In this document: piece by piece, positions 51,178 to 59,070 of the stretch
Numbering within the stretch: the first letter of the stretch is position 1
How the letters are laid out: the number at the start of each line of letters is the position of its first letter
NCBI RefSeq assembly: GCF_013128195.2
Contig: NZ_CP053452.2
Span: forward strand, 8,494,001 to 8,558,000
From: Frigoriglobus tundricola
GTDB taxonomy: Bacteria; Planctomycetota; Planctomycetia; Gemmatales; Gemmataceae
DNA length: 64,000 nt
Direction of reading: 5' to 3'
The notes under the pieces: model-generated
What the model was told of the DNA's origin: nothing
Seen by the model: the letters and a program-made list of their open reading frames with translations, nothing else
Databases searched by the model: none
Position numbers and translations under genes: made by a program

Positions 51178-51558
51178 ATGTCCGCATGCGCCCTATTCAC
51201 GACGCCGGGCCTCGGTGAGACCGAGGAACGATTCCCCCGGCCCGCCGGTTTTCGACCGCCCGTGCTGGCGGCCGACGAAGAGGACGAAGACGACTTCGAA
51301 GACGACGATGACGACGACGACGACGAAGACGACGATCTGGATGACGACCTCGACGACGACGAGTTCGACGACGACGAATTGGACGACGACGAGTTCGACG
51401 ACGACGAGTTCGACGACGAATTGGACGACGACGAGTTCGATGACCTCGACGACGACGAGGACGACGAGGACGACGAGGACGACGACGACGAGGAGGACGA
51501 GGAGGAGGAAGACGACGATAAGCCCTCGCCCCCGAAGAAGGGCGGGCCGAAGAAGTAA
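51178..51558 (+). CDS. Extremely acidic Asp/Glu-rich low-complexity protein
   Basis: Protein of 126 residues. After about 35 ordinary residues (MSACALFTTPGLGETEERF...) it becomes an almost pure D/E tract of roughly 80 residues punctuated by F and L (DDDEFDDDELDDDEF), then ends with a basic proline tail (PSPPKKGGPKK). The DNA is an imperfect GAC/GAG triplet repeat, so length polymorphism is likely. ATG 51178 follows GAGGA; ATG 51163 is an alternative. Function unknown: nucleic-acid mimic, cation buffer or chaperone-like tail are guesses. The opposite strand is also open, but only as poly-Ser. Confidence 0.7.
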   Translation: MSACALFTTPGLGETEERFPRPAGFRPPVLAADEEDEDDFEDDDDDDDDEDDDLDDDLDDDEFDDDELDDDEFDDDEFDDELDDDEFDDLDDDEDDEDDEDDDDEEDEEEEDDDKPSPPKKGGPKK

Positions 51559-51583
51559 CCATCTGTTTCAGTGAGAACTGCAC

Positions 51584-51608
51584 GCGGGACGGGCTTCACC
51601 CGTCCCGC
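51584..51608 (+). terminator. Rho-independent-type terminator after the acidic-protein gene
   Basis: GCGGGACGGG pairs with CCCGTCCCGC around CTTCA, followed by a pyrimidine-rich TCTCATTTCTC tail, 25 nt beyond the stop codon. Confidence 0.7.
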
Positions 51609-51702
51609 TCTCATTTCTCACGCAATTTGAATCCTCGGGATCGCGCCCGCCCTCCGAACAGGCACTAGAATGGGTGCTGTCGCTCCGCGAGGTCCCTTTG
51701 AT

Positions 51703-52608
51703 ATGTTGGCTCCTGCCGTCCTCCCGTCCCGTCCCAGAGTAACCTCCCGACCCGTCGTTCGCCGCACAGTCGTGGCTCGGATGGCGCGATTCGTTGGCCA
51801 CAACTGGGCGCGGGTCGGGTACGCCTATCATGTTGAGCCGACATGGCTTGCGGTGAATCGCGTCACGCTATCCGTTCGCGACCTCCCGCCCCAGTTCGCC
51901 GGCGTCCGTATCGCACAATTGAGCGACTTTCACTGCGGTCCGCACATTCCAACTGGGTATCTTGAGGACGCTATCGCGCGCACGGCAGCGGAGAAACCGG
52001 ACCTCATCGCTCTGACCGGGGACTTCATTGACCGCGGCCCTGAACACGTCGCCTGCGCGGCCAGATTGTTTCGCCAATTGAAGGCGCCGCTCGGCGTGTT
52101 CGCGGTTCTCGGGAACCACGATTTTTCGGTTCACACCGCACGCGGCTTCCGCCGCCATCCGGAGCTGCACCGACACGTTGCCGACGCACTCGCTAACGAA
52201 GGTGTGGACGTTCTGCGGAACCGATGCGTGCGGGTGGAGCGCGCCGGCGCCGGCCTGCTGGTCGCAGGTGTCGATGACCTGTGGAGCGGCGAATCGGACC
52301 CCGACGCGGCGCTCAGTGACGCCTCTGCCCACACGCCCCGCGTGGTCCTCGCGCACAACCCGCAAAGTGTCGAGCAACTCGCGGCCCACCGGGCGGACGT
52401 GGTCCTGAGCGGGCACACCCACGGCGGACAGATCAACTGGCCGGGGCTCGGTCGGCTCTTCCTCGGTTCGAACGCCCGCCGCTGGGCGGCCGGTCTGTAT
52501 CCGCTTGCAACCGGTCACCTCTATGTCAACACCGGCGTCGGCTTCGGCTGGCGGTTCCGGTTCGGTGTCCGTCCGGAACTCGCCGTTCTCACCCTCCAGC
52601 CGGCGTAG
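51703..52608 (+). CDS. Metallophosphoesterase (YaeI/YkuE-like)
   Basis: Protein of about 301 residues. All five calcineurin-type motifs are visible: DFHCG, GDFIDRG, GNHD, a downstream H (VVLAHNPQS) and GHTHGGQ. The order and the trailing GLYPLATGHLYVNTGVG match the YaeI-like group of membrane-associated lipid-sugar phosphoesterases. No clear transmembrane helix is seen, only a basic N-terminal region. ATG 51703 has GAGG upstream; ATG 51670 would add 11 residues. Confidence 0.88.
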   Translation: MLAPAVLPSRPRVTSRPVVRRTVVARMARFVGHNWARVGYAYHVEPTWLAVNRVTLSVRDLPPQFAGVRIAQLSDFHCGPHIPTGYLEDAIARTAAEKPDLIALTGDFIDRGPEHVACAARLFRQLKAPLGVFAVLGNHDFSVHTARGFRRHPELHRHVADALANEGVDVLRNRCVRVERAGAGLLVAGVDDLWSGESDPDAALSDASAHTPRVVLAHNPQSVEQLAAHRADVVLSGHTHGGQINWPGLGRLFLGSNARRWAAGLYPLATGHLYVNTGVGFGWRFRFGVRPELAVLTLQPA

Positions 52609-52718
52609 ACGACCACTGGTGCGACCGGATACTGTGAGTGGGAGGGGAAGACGGGGGCGAAGACCACCGCGGTCTTCAGGTCTTCACTCGCACTTATCAC
52701 TCTCCAGTCGCACCGCTT

Positions 52719-53726
52719 ATGGATGAGCTGTCACTTGTGACCGGCGGAGCCGGGTTCATCGGTTCGCACCTCGTGGACGAACTGACACGCCGCGGGCGCC
52801 CCGTTCGGGTTCTCGACGATTTCAGTACCGGTCTCCGCTCCAATCTCGCCAACGCCCCGTCCGTCGAAATCATCGACGGCAGCCTCACAGACCCGACCGC
52901 GGTGATGCGGGCGGTGCACGGGGCCGGTGTGATCTACCACCTCGGCGCGCTGGCCTCGGTGGCGCGGAGCGTGGAGGCCCCGACGGTCACGCACGCCGCG
53001 TGCGCCACCGGGACGGTGAACCTGCTCGATGCGGCCCGCAAGTGCGGAGTTCGCCGCGTGGTCTACGCCGCGAGTTCGAGCGCTTACGGCGGCAAGGTGT
53101 GTCAAGGGGAACCTGCGGGGGGGGCGCCCGGCCAAGGGCCACAAGCGTCTCTCGTCGGGCAGACAGAAGACCTGCCGGTGGTGGCGAAGTCCCCCTATGC
53201 AGCGGCGAAGCTGGCCGGCGAACTGTACATGCAGGCCTTCGCCCACACTTACGGCATCGAGACGGTTCGGCTGCGCTTCTTCAACATCTTTGGTCCCCGG
53301 CAGCGGTCCGACAGTCCGTACAGCGGGGTGATCGCGCTGTTCACTGCGGCGATGGCCGCGGGTCGGGCGCCCACGATCCACGGCGACGGGCTCCAGTCCC
53401 GCGACTTCACCTTCGTCGCGAACGCGGTCCAGGCGCTCGTTCGCGCGTCCGAGGCGCCCGATGCGTCGGGAAATGTGTACAACGTTGGCACCGGGCGAAC
53501 CGTGACCGTCCTGGACCTGGTCGCGGCACTGAACCGCCTTCTCGGGACGAAGCACACACCGGCCTTCGCCCCGGCCCGCGCCGGCGACGTGAAGTTCTCG
53601 AAGGCCGATATCCGCCGCACGCGGGCGGACCTGGGCTACGATCCGGTCGCAACCTTCGATGATGGCCTCCGGCAGACCGTCGAATGGTACCTGGGCACGA
53701 TCGGCAAGCGAGTCGTTCGCGTGTGA
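52719..53726 (+). CDS. NAD-dependent nucleotide-sugar epimerase/dehydratase (extended SDR)
   Basis: Protein of 335 residues. The NAD loop is VTGGAGFIGSHLV at residues 8-20; the catalytic set is SSSAYG and YAAAKLAGE; the substrate region is RFFNIFGPRQ, with later GDGLQSRDFTFVAN. It resembles UDP-glucose/UDP-GlcNAc 4-epimerases. An unusual Gly/Pro-rich insertion of about 20 residues (CQGEPAGGAPGQGPQ) lies between SSSAYG and the Tyr-Lys pair. It probably supplies a sugar for surface polysaccharide; the substrate cannot be told. Confidence 0.87.
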   Translation: MDELSLVTGGAGFIGSHLVDELTRRGRPVRVLDDFSTGLRSNLANAPSVEIIDGSLTDPTAVMRAVHGAGVIYHLGALASVARSVEAPTVTHAACATGTVNLLDAARKCGVRRVVYAASSSAYGGKVCQGEPAGGAPGQGPQASLVGQTEDLPVVAKSPYAAAKLAGELYMQAFAHTYGIETVRLRFFNIFGPRQRSDSPYSGVIALFTAAMAAGRAPTIHGDGLQSRDFTFVANAVQALVRASEAPDASGNVYNVGTGRTVTVLDLVAALNRLLGTKHTPAFAPARAGDVKFSKADIRRTRADLGYDPVATFDDGLRQTVEWYLGTIGKRVVRV

Positions 53727-53771
53727 CATGGCATTAGGCGCTGCCCCTTGGTGCGCGGAGGACCAAACGCA

Positions 53772-53812
53772 CACCGCCCGCGGGGTTCACTCAATGAACC
53801 CCGCGGGCGGTG
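53772..53812. terminator. Perfect 18-bp bidirectional terminator hairpin
   Basis: CACCGCCCGCGGGGTTCA (53772-53789) is the exact inverse of 53795-53812, with a 5-nt loop. It lies midway between the convergent epimerase (+) and glycine-zipper (-) genes. Confidence 0.75.
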
Positions 53813-53838
53813 CTGTCGTTTCCGGTACTGATTCGAAT

Positions 53839-54457
53839 TTACCAACCGCGGCGGTAATAGTAACCGCCGCCGTAATAGTACGGCCGTGGCGCACCGACCA
53901 CAACAACCGGCGGGGGCGCAGCGTAGACCGGCGGCGAGTCATAGATGACAGGCCCCGGTCCGCTAACGACGACCGGCCCACCGCGGGCCGCCTGCATTTC
54001 CGCAACCACACGGTCCGAAACGCCGTTCGCTTTCAGCATCTCGAGGTCCAACACGGTGAGCTGGAAGCTGCTGCGGGTGGTGCGGATCTGGTTGATGATG
54101 AGCTGATCGTTCATCCCCTGCTTCGACATCGCCATCACGTCGGCGACGCCGATCCGCTGCTGCTGGGCCTGAGCGGCCGCGAGCGCCTGGGCCTGAGCGA
54201 CGTCCTTGTCGCGCTGTTCCTGCTTGTCAACGCCGTTACCGATGAGTGCCGGTCGCGGTGCCGCCCACCGCGCCGATGGCCGCGCCGAGTAGCGGTCGGC
54301 CGGTCGCGGCCCCGATGGCGGCCCCGGCCCCGGCCCCCAACAGGCCGCCGGCAGCGGCGCCGGTTTCGGTGTTGTTCATCGTCGAACAACCCGACCCCGC
54401 GGTCGAGGCGACGATGACCCCGACTAGGCCGATCTGTCGAAGGCGTAACGTTCGCAT
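53839..54457 (-). pseudogene. Glycine-zipper lipoprotein gene with a frameshift
   Basis: From ATG 54457 the product has a lipoprotein signal ending TAGSGC and an Ala/Gly zipper (GAAAGGLLGAGAGAAIGAAT), then meets a TAA at 54236-54238. In another frame the protein continues without gap from 54246: LIGNGVDKQEQRDKD..., a Gln/Ala helix, then MSKQGMNDQLIINQIRTT and a Pro/Tyr-rich end (YYYGGGYYYRRGW). Losing GC from an original GGCGCACTC at 54244-54250 would explain the break. The repaired protein, about 205 residues, is a standard planctomycete glycine-zipper lipoprotein. Recent mutation or assembly error cannot be separated. Confidence 0.75.
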
Positions 54458-54861
54458 GGTTCCTCGCTCCTACTGCCCGAAGTCGGGCTTATGCCGTCAC
54501 CACGCCCGCCGGTCAACAGCGGTTGAGGTGCGATGTTGGCAACTGGCTTGAGCAACTCTCGGGGCCGGCTGGCGGATCTCCGGCTCCGCTTGTGAACGCT
54601 TCTCCGAAAATACGGTGCGCGCGGGCTGCCCCACAACGGCGGCTCCGGTCGCCCCGGCCGAATGCCGCGCGCGACCTCAGCTCAACCGGTGCGGGCCGTA
54701 GAATTTGCCCCGCTTACCAAGCCGGGCTCTTTCCGCGCGGCGTGTTGACTTCGCGCGCCCGGGCTCGCACACCATCTATCGGCACCCACGAACCTGATCC
54801 TGAGCCGCGGGTGTCGTGTAGGGTACGCGGATTCGCTCAAGTTCGGCAAGAAGGACTCGAC
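54458..54861. other. Divergent intergenic region, nothing recognised
   Basis: It separates the glycine-zipper gene (leftwards) and the MBL hydrolase (rightwards). Open frames here lack ribosome sites and family likeness. No repeat of the palindromic kind was seen. Confidence 0.3.
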
Positions 54862-55716
54862 ATGACCCCCGACCGGCCGGTGGACAATGCCCCGTACCAC
54901 TCGATCGCCCACGGCGGCCTGACCGTTGAGGGCTGGTCGCGGGCGGCGGTGCAGAGCTACTGGCGCGTCCCGGAACTGAAAATCGGTTTCGACCTCGGCG
55001 CCCAGCCCTGGGACTTTATGGGCACGGCGACGTGGTTCGTGTCGCACACCCACCTCGACCACATCGCGGCGCTGCCGGTGTACGTCGCCCGCCGGCGGAT
55101 GATGAAGATGGACCCGCCTGTGGTGTACGTGCCGGCGGAGAGCCTGGACGACGTGAAGAAGCTCATGGCGATCATGCACCGGCTCGACCGCGGGCGGCAG
55201 CTCGCGGACGTGCGGGGGCTGACCGCGGGCGACGAGATCGAGCTGAGCCGGGAACACGTCGTGACGGTGTTCAACACCGTTCACACGATCCCGAGCCGCG
55301 GGTTCGTGGTGTGGGAGCGGCGGAACAAGCTGAAGGACGAGTACGTCGGGCTGGCGGGCGACAAGATCCGCGACCTCAAACTGAGCGGCGTCGCGATCAC
55401 GCGCGAGGTCCGCATTCCGCTCCTGGCGTACACCGGTGACACGGCCCCGGCGGGGCTGGACGCGTGCCCGGCGTGCTTTGATGCGAAAATCCTGATCACG
55501 GAGATGAGCTTCGTCCGCGCGGCGCACCGGCGCGACAAGATTCACAAGTTCGGGCACATGCACCTGGACGATTTCGTGGAGCGCGCCGACCGCTTCAAGA
55601 ACGAGCTAATTGTCGCGGCGCACTTCAGCACCCGCTACCACCCGAACGAGGTGCGGAAGATTTTGGACAACAAGCTTCCCGCCGAACTGAAGGCCAAGCT
55701 GAAGGTGTGGGTGTGA
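54862..55716 (+). CDS. MBL-fold metal-dependent hydrolase (RNase Z-like)
   Basis: Protein of 284 residues. The zinc motif is SHTHLDHIAALP, followed by FNTVHTIPSRGF, YTGDTAP and the late VAAHFSTRYHPNEV, the arrangement of RNase Z-like enzymes. It lacks the long flexible arm of bona fide RNase Z and may act on other phosphodiesters. Start 54862 follows AAGGA with 8-nt spacing. Cytoplasmic; no signal peptide. Confidence 0.85.
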   Translation: MTPDRPVDNAPYHSIAHGGLTVEGWSRAAVQSYWRVPELKIGFDLGAQPWDFMGTATWFVSHTHLDHIAALPVYVARRRMMKMDPPVVYVPAESLDDVKKLMAIMHRLDRGRQLADVRGLTAGDEIELSREHVVTVFNTVHTIPSRGFVVWERRNKLKDEYVGLAGDKIRDLKLSGVAITREVRIPLLAYTGDTAPAGLDACPACFDAKILITEMSFVRAAHRRDKIHKFGHMHLDDFVERADRFKNELIVAAHFSTRYHPNEVRKILDNKLPAELKAKLKVWV

Positions 55717-55828
55717 TACCAAGTCGTGCGGATGGCTGTCCCGGGACCAAGGGTGTTCCGTCCCCGGTCCCAGGGCCGTCAAAATCACGAATCTACGACT
55801 GTTGACTCCTCGAACGATGGGCAGCCGT

Positions 55829-56755
55829 TCACGACGGATCGGCACCCTCCCGTTTCTTCTCTTTTTCTTCTCGCTTCTTGTGGGCGCCTTCTTTTCCCTT
55901 CTGTTTGGCCCAGCGGTGGTACTCATCGGCGGTGATGAGCCCGTCCCCGTTCAGATCCATCTCTTGAAACTCTGCGGTCGGGCGGCCGGCTTTCCGCCAA
56001 CTGAAAAGTGAGACCTGTCCCTCCTGGTCGGCGTCGAGTTTCGTGAACCAGTCGGGCAACCCGGCGCGTTTCCCGCCGCCCTCCAGTTCTCGCATCAGCG
56101 CCTGGTTGGATTTGATCGCGGTGGCCAGTTTCTCGGCCCGCCCCTCCGTGCGGCGCTTGAAATACTCGCGGTACTCGTCCTTGGAGATCCGACCGTCGCC
56201 GTTGGTATCGGCCTGTGCTTTGTCCTCGCGCAGGCCGGTGCTCATCTCGGTGCCGGTCAACTCGCCGTCGCTGTTGAGGTCGAGGGCGCGGAACACTTTG
56301 TCCGCCTCGCCGCTGGTGTCGCCCCCGCCCTCGGCCATGCCCTGGGCGGCGTTGCGGATGATCAGCTTGGCGAACTTCGTGAACTCGTCGCGCTTGATCG
56401 AGGGAACCGGGCCGAGTTCCAGGCGCTGCTTCCAGCGGTCGAACATCGGGGCGAGGCCGGCGGCGGCGGCGTCGCTCTTGCGCCACTCGTCGGCGGTCCC
56501 GGCCACGAGCGTGAACCACGCGGCGGCCTCGTCGTCGTCTTTTTTGAATTCGGTCTTGGGGAGTTTGCCGGGGAAAGCGGCTTCCAGATCCCGGACCGTG
56601 TTGGCCCGCTCCCAGTTCCCGACGCGGATCAGGCGCTCGGCCTTGTGCTGGGCGCACCTGGCCATCGCCTGCTCTTCGAAGCGGTCCTGCTCCTCGCCGG
56701 CCCGAACCGGTGCAAAAGGAAGCACGGTGAGTAGCAGGCTCACGATGCACCGCAT
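55829..56755 (-). CDS. Secreted EF-hand protein
   Basis: Protein of 308 residues with a signal peptide (MRCIVSLLLTVLPFAPVRA). Three good calcium loops are DLNSDGELTGTE, DTNGDGRISKDE and DLNGDGLITADE, plus a degenerate one (DADQEGQVSLFS). The C-terminal 35 residues are highly charged (KGKEGAHKKREEKEKK). EF-hand secreted proteins are abundant in planctomycetes; the calcium-dependent partner is unknown. Confidence 0.85.
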   Translation of the reverse strand: MRCIVSLLLTVLPFAPVRAGEEQDRFEEQAMARCAQHKAERLIRVGNWERANTVRDLEAAFPGKLPKTEFKKDDDEAAAWFTLVAGTADEWRKSDAAAAGLAPMFDRWKQRLELGPVPSIKRDEFTKFAKLIIRNAAQGMAEGGGDTSGEADKVFRALDLNSDGELTGTEMSTGLREDKAQADTNGDGRISKDEYREYFKRRTEGRAEKLATAIKSNQALMRELEGGGKRAGLPDWFTKLDADQEGQVSLFSWRKAGRPTAEFQEMDLNGDGLITADEYHRWAKQKGKEGAHKKREEKEKKREGADPS

Positions 56756-57121
56756 GGGCAGCCTCCGCGGTCCGCGCCAGCCGGCGAGATACGGCCCGGC
56801 GTGTAGAGATTAAACTAGGACGAGTGATGAGACGATTTTGAACACGGTTGTTTGGGAGATTCTTGTTTTTTTGGCGGTTGGGCAGGCAATAATCCGCACG
56901 AGTCTGCCGTTCGTTTCATGCGCTGCGTGGGGCGGGATCTTCACTACGAGGTCCCGCAAGTGCGTTCAGCTCGCCGCACGGCGCCGGGACGACGGAGCGG
57001 CGTCCCGGCATCCACCGTCACATTCTGCGCTCTCGGTCCGGAAGTCATAGCTGTGGGAACGCAACTGGCCGAGGACATTTGCCCTCGGCTCGTTGCTTAT
57101 CATCACGACCTCACGCCCCGG
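56756..57121. other. Intergenic region with a weak terminator hairpin
   Basis: No gene is supported. GCCGAGG (57068-57074) can pair with CCTCGGC (57083-57089), about 30 nt beyond the stop of the leftward gene at 57122, and may end its transcript. The right part presumably holds the promoter of the EF-hand gene. A T7 run near 56874 is isolated. Confidence 0.3.
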
Positions 57122-57700
57122 TCACTTCCCGGGCGGCGGCGCCGGCGGAGCGGCCGGAACCGCCGGACCTGCGGGTACGAGCTGAATCTGGAGATTCGGT
57201 CTCGCCCCCCCGGGCGCCACCGGGAGGTTGGGGGCACCGACTCGGACTTCCCCGCCGGTCGGAACTGCCAGTTCCGGCGACACCAGCACGAGCACGTCAT
57301 CACGGAACAGCTTCAGGTGCCGCGGATCGACCTTCTTTCCGTCCGCCGAGACCACGACCGTCCCGCCGGCCTTCAACTGTTTCTCCGCCTCGGCGACCGG
57401 CACTTCTTTGCCGTCCGCGGTGTACACCTTCAGACCTTTCACCTCGGCCAGCGGCATCGTGGCCGACTTCGTCACGTCCTGTTGGACGACGAACTGACCC
57501 CCGTTGGGGTTGCCGTTGATCGCGATCATCATGACTCCGGCGCCCTGTTGCTTCTCGGTGCGGTTAACGGCGATCGTGACCTTACCGTCGGACGCGGGCT
57601 TCACTTCGAGCAGGCGCGGAACCGGGCCGACCGGGGTGGGCGGCGCGGCCGGGGGAACGGGCGCGCCGAGGGCCAGGGACAGAGCAATGCAGGTGAGCAC
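57122..57700 (-). CDS. Secreted proline-rich hypothetical protein
   Basis: Protein of 192 residues. The GTG start at 57700 follows GAGGAG. The signal-like N-terminus (LTCIALSLALGAPVPPAAPP) leads to a compact region of alternating strands (VKPASDGKVTIAVNRTE, VYTADGKEVPVAEAEKQL, DDVLVLVSPEL) and a proline-rich tail. No family was recognised. It precedes nothing on the same strand within 360 bp, so it is probably the end of a transcript. Confidence 0.6.
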   Translation of the reverse strand: MLTCIALSLALGAPVPPAAPPTPVGPVPRLLEVKPASDGKVTIAVNRTEKQQGAGVMMIAINGNPNGGQFVVQQDVTKSATMPLAEVKGLKVYTADGKEVPVAEAEKQLKAGGTVVVSADGKKVDPRHLKLFRDDVLVLVSPELAVPTGGEVRVGAPNLPVAPGGARPNLQIQLVPAGPAVPAAPPAPPPGK

Positions 57701-57834
57701 GGGTTTCTCCTCGGATCGGGGTACGGGTGCTGCCTGGCGCCGCCACTCGCACGGCGTCACAGGCTACCTCACTGATTGCCTCGCTACCGGGACCGCGCTC
57801 GGCAGAAAACCACCCACTTTTCTCGGCTGACGGA

Positions 57835-58944
57835 CTACTTACGGGAAACATCGACGGCCGGCTGTCCGAACTCCGCGAGCCTGGGCACGATTCCCAGCCC
57901 CGGCGTGAGCGGGGCCGCGAGCCGGCCGTTTTTGCGGTGCGGCGCCCCGTCCGCGATGGACCGCGTCACGTAGCTGTTGAAGTCCGTGGACGAGAACAAG
58001 AACTCGGTCGGCGTGCTGTGCGCGAGGTGGGCGATCGCGGCCGTCACCACGTCGCCGCCCCAACTGTCTTCGAGCGTCATCCCGATCCCCAGCGACACGC
58101 ACAGATCGCGGAGCTGCTTCGTTCTGGTGAGGCCGCCGAGTTTGCTGATTTTCAGGTTCACCGCGTCCATCGCACCGTCGGCATGGGCACGGACCAGGAC
58201 GTCGAGGCCGTCGATCACCTCATCCAAAACGAACGGGTGGTCGGTCGCGCGCCGGATCGCGCGGCACTCTTCGTATGTGAGGCACGGTTGCTCGATGTAC
58301 ACGTCCACGTCACGCACCGCACGCACCACGCGTACCGCTTCGTGCTGGAGCCAGCCGGTGTTGGCGTCCGCCACGAGCCGGTCGCCCGGCTTCAGTACCG
58401 CCGCAACCGCTTTGATCCGCTGGATGTCCGTGTCGGGGTCGCCGCCGACCTTGAGCTGAAAGCGCCGGTAGCCCTGCTCGCGGTAGCCCGCGACGTTCGC
58501 CGCCATTGCGTCAGGCGCCTCCTGCGAGATCGCGCGGTAGAGGTGAAAGTCCTCGCCGTACCGGCCGCCGAGCAGAACACAAACCGGGAGCCCCGACTTC
58601 TTGCCCAGAACGTCCCAACAGGCGACGTCCACCGCGGACTTCACATACGGGTGGCCCTTCAGGGCCGCGTCCATGACGCGGTTCAGCTTCCCGAGCTGCG
58701 TCGGGTCTTCACCGAGGAGCTTTGGCGCCAGTTCCTTCAGCCCCGCGCGCACGCCGGCGGCGTAGGCCGGGAGGTACGCCGGTCCCAGGGGGCACACCTC
58801 GCCGTATCCCGTGATCCCTTCGTCGGTTTCCACGGCGACGACCGTGCTATCGAAAACGGTGACCGACTTCCCGCCGGACCACTTGTAGCTACCCTCGTGG
58901 AGGGGCAAATCGACCTGCCACGCGGCAATACGGGTGATGCGCAT
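57835..58944 (-). CDS. Enolase-superfamily enzyme, probable cis-3-hydroxy-L-proline dehydratase
   Basis: Protein of 369 residues of the mandelate racemase/muconate lactonising subgroup. Readable active-site positions are K in FQLKVGG, D in VADANTGW, E in YIEQPC, E/D in VLDEVIDG and K in NLKISKLGG. The N-terminal LHEGSYKWSGGKS, LGPAYLPAYAAG and GHPYVKSAVDVACWD fit hydroxyproline dehydratases and related epimerases. Strong start (AGGAAA, 6 nt). The usual KxK is K-V-G here, typical for this branch. No other proline-pathway genes lie nearby, so the substrate is inferred. Confidence 0.75.
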   Translation of the reverse strand: MRITRIAAWQVDLPLHEGSYKWSGGKSVTVFDSTVVAVETDEGITGYGEVCPLGPAYLPAYAAGVRAGLKELAPKLLGEDPTQLGKLNRVMDAALKGHPYVKSAVDVACWDVLGKKSGLPVCVLLGGRYGEDFHLYRAISQEAPDAMAANVAGYREQGYRRFQLKVGGDPDTDIQRIKAVAAVLKPGDRLVADANTGWLQHEAVRVVRAVRDVDVYIEQPCLTYEECRAIRRATDHPFVLDEVIDGLDVLVRAHADGAMDAVNLKISKLGGLTRTKQLRDLCVSLGIGMTLEDSWGGDVVTAAIAHLAHSTPTEFLFSSTDFNSYVTRSIADGAPHRKNGRLAAPLTPGLGIVPRLAEFGQPAVDVSRK

Positions 58945-58952
58945 TTTTATTT

Positions 58953-59064
58953 CCTGGGACCGCGGCCGGCCCGGCCGCTGCCCTGGGTGATTTTGAAGGA
59001 ACGTCGGACCCGGAAGCGTATTGAGTGTAATAGCTTCGGCGGCCGAGACGGCCGCGGTCCCAGG
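58953..59064. repeat. Inverted repeat with 16-bp perfect arms
   Basis: CCTGGGACCGCGGCCG (58953-58968) recurs inverted at 59049-59064, with an 80-nt interior. It fills the gap between the DUF1501 stop and the dehydratase start. Confidence 0.65.
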
Positions 59065-59070
59065 GGGAAT

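Noticed and set aside
51153..51614. Minus-strand poly-serine/arginine frame opposite the acidic protein
   Set aside because: The complement of a GAC/GAG array necessarily encodes Ser/Arg repeats. It has no ribosome site, and the plus strand has a start site and a terminator.
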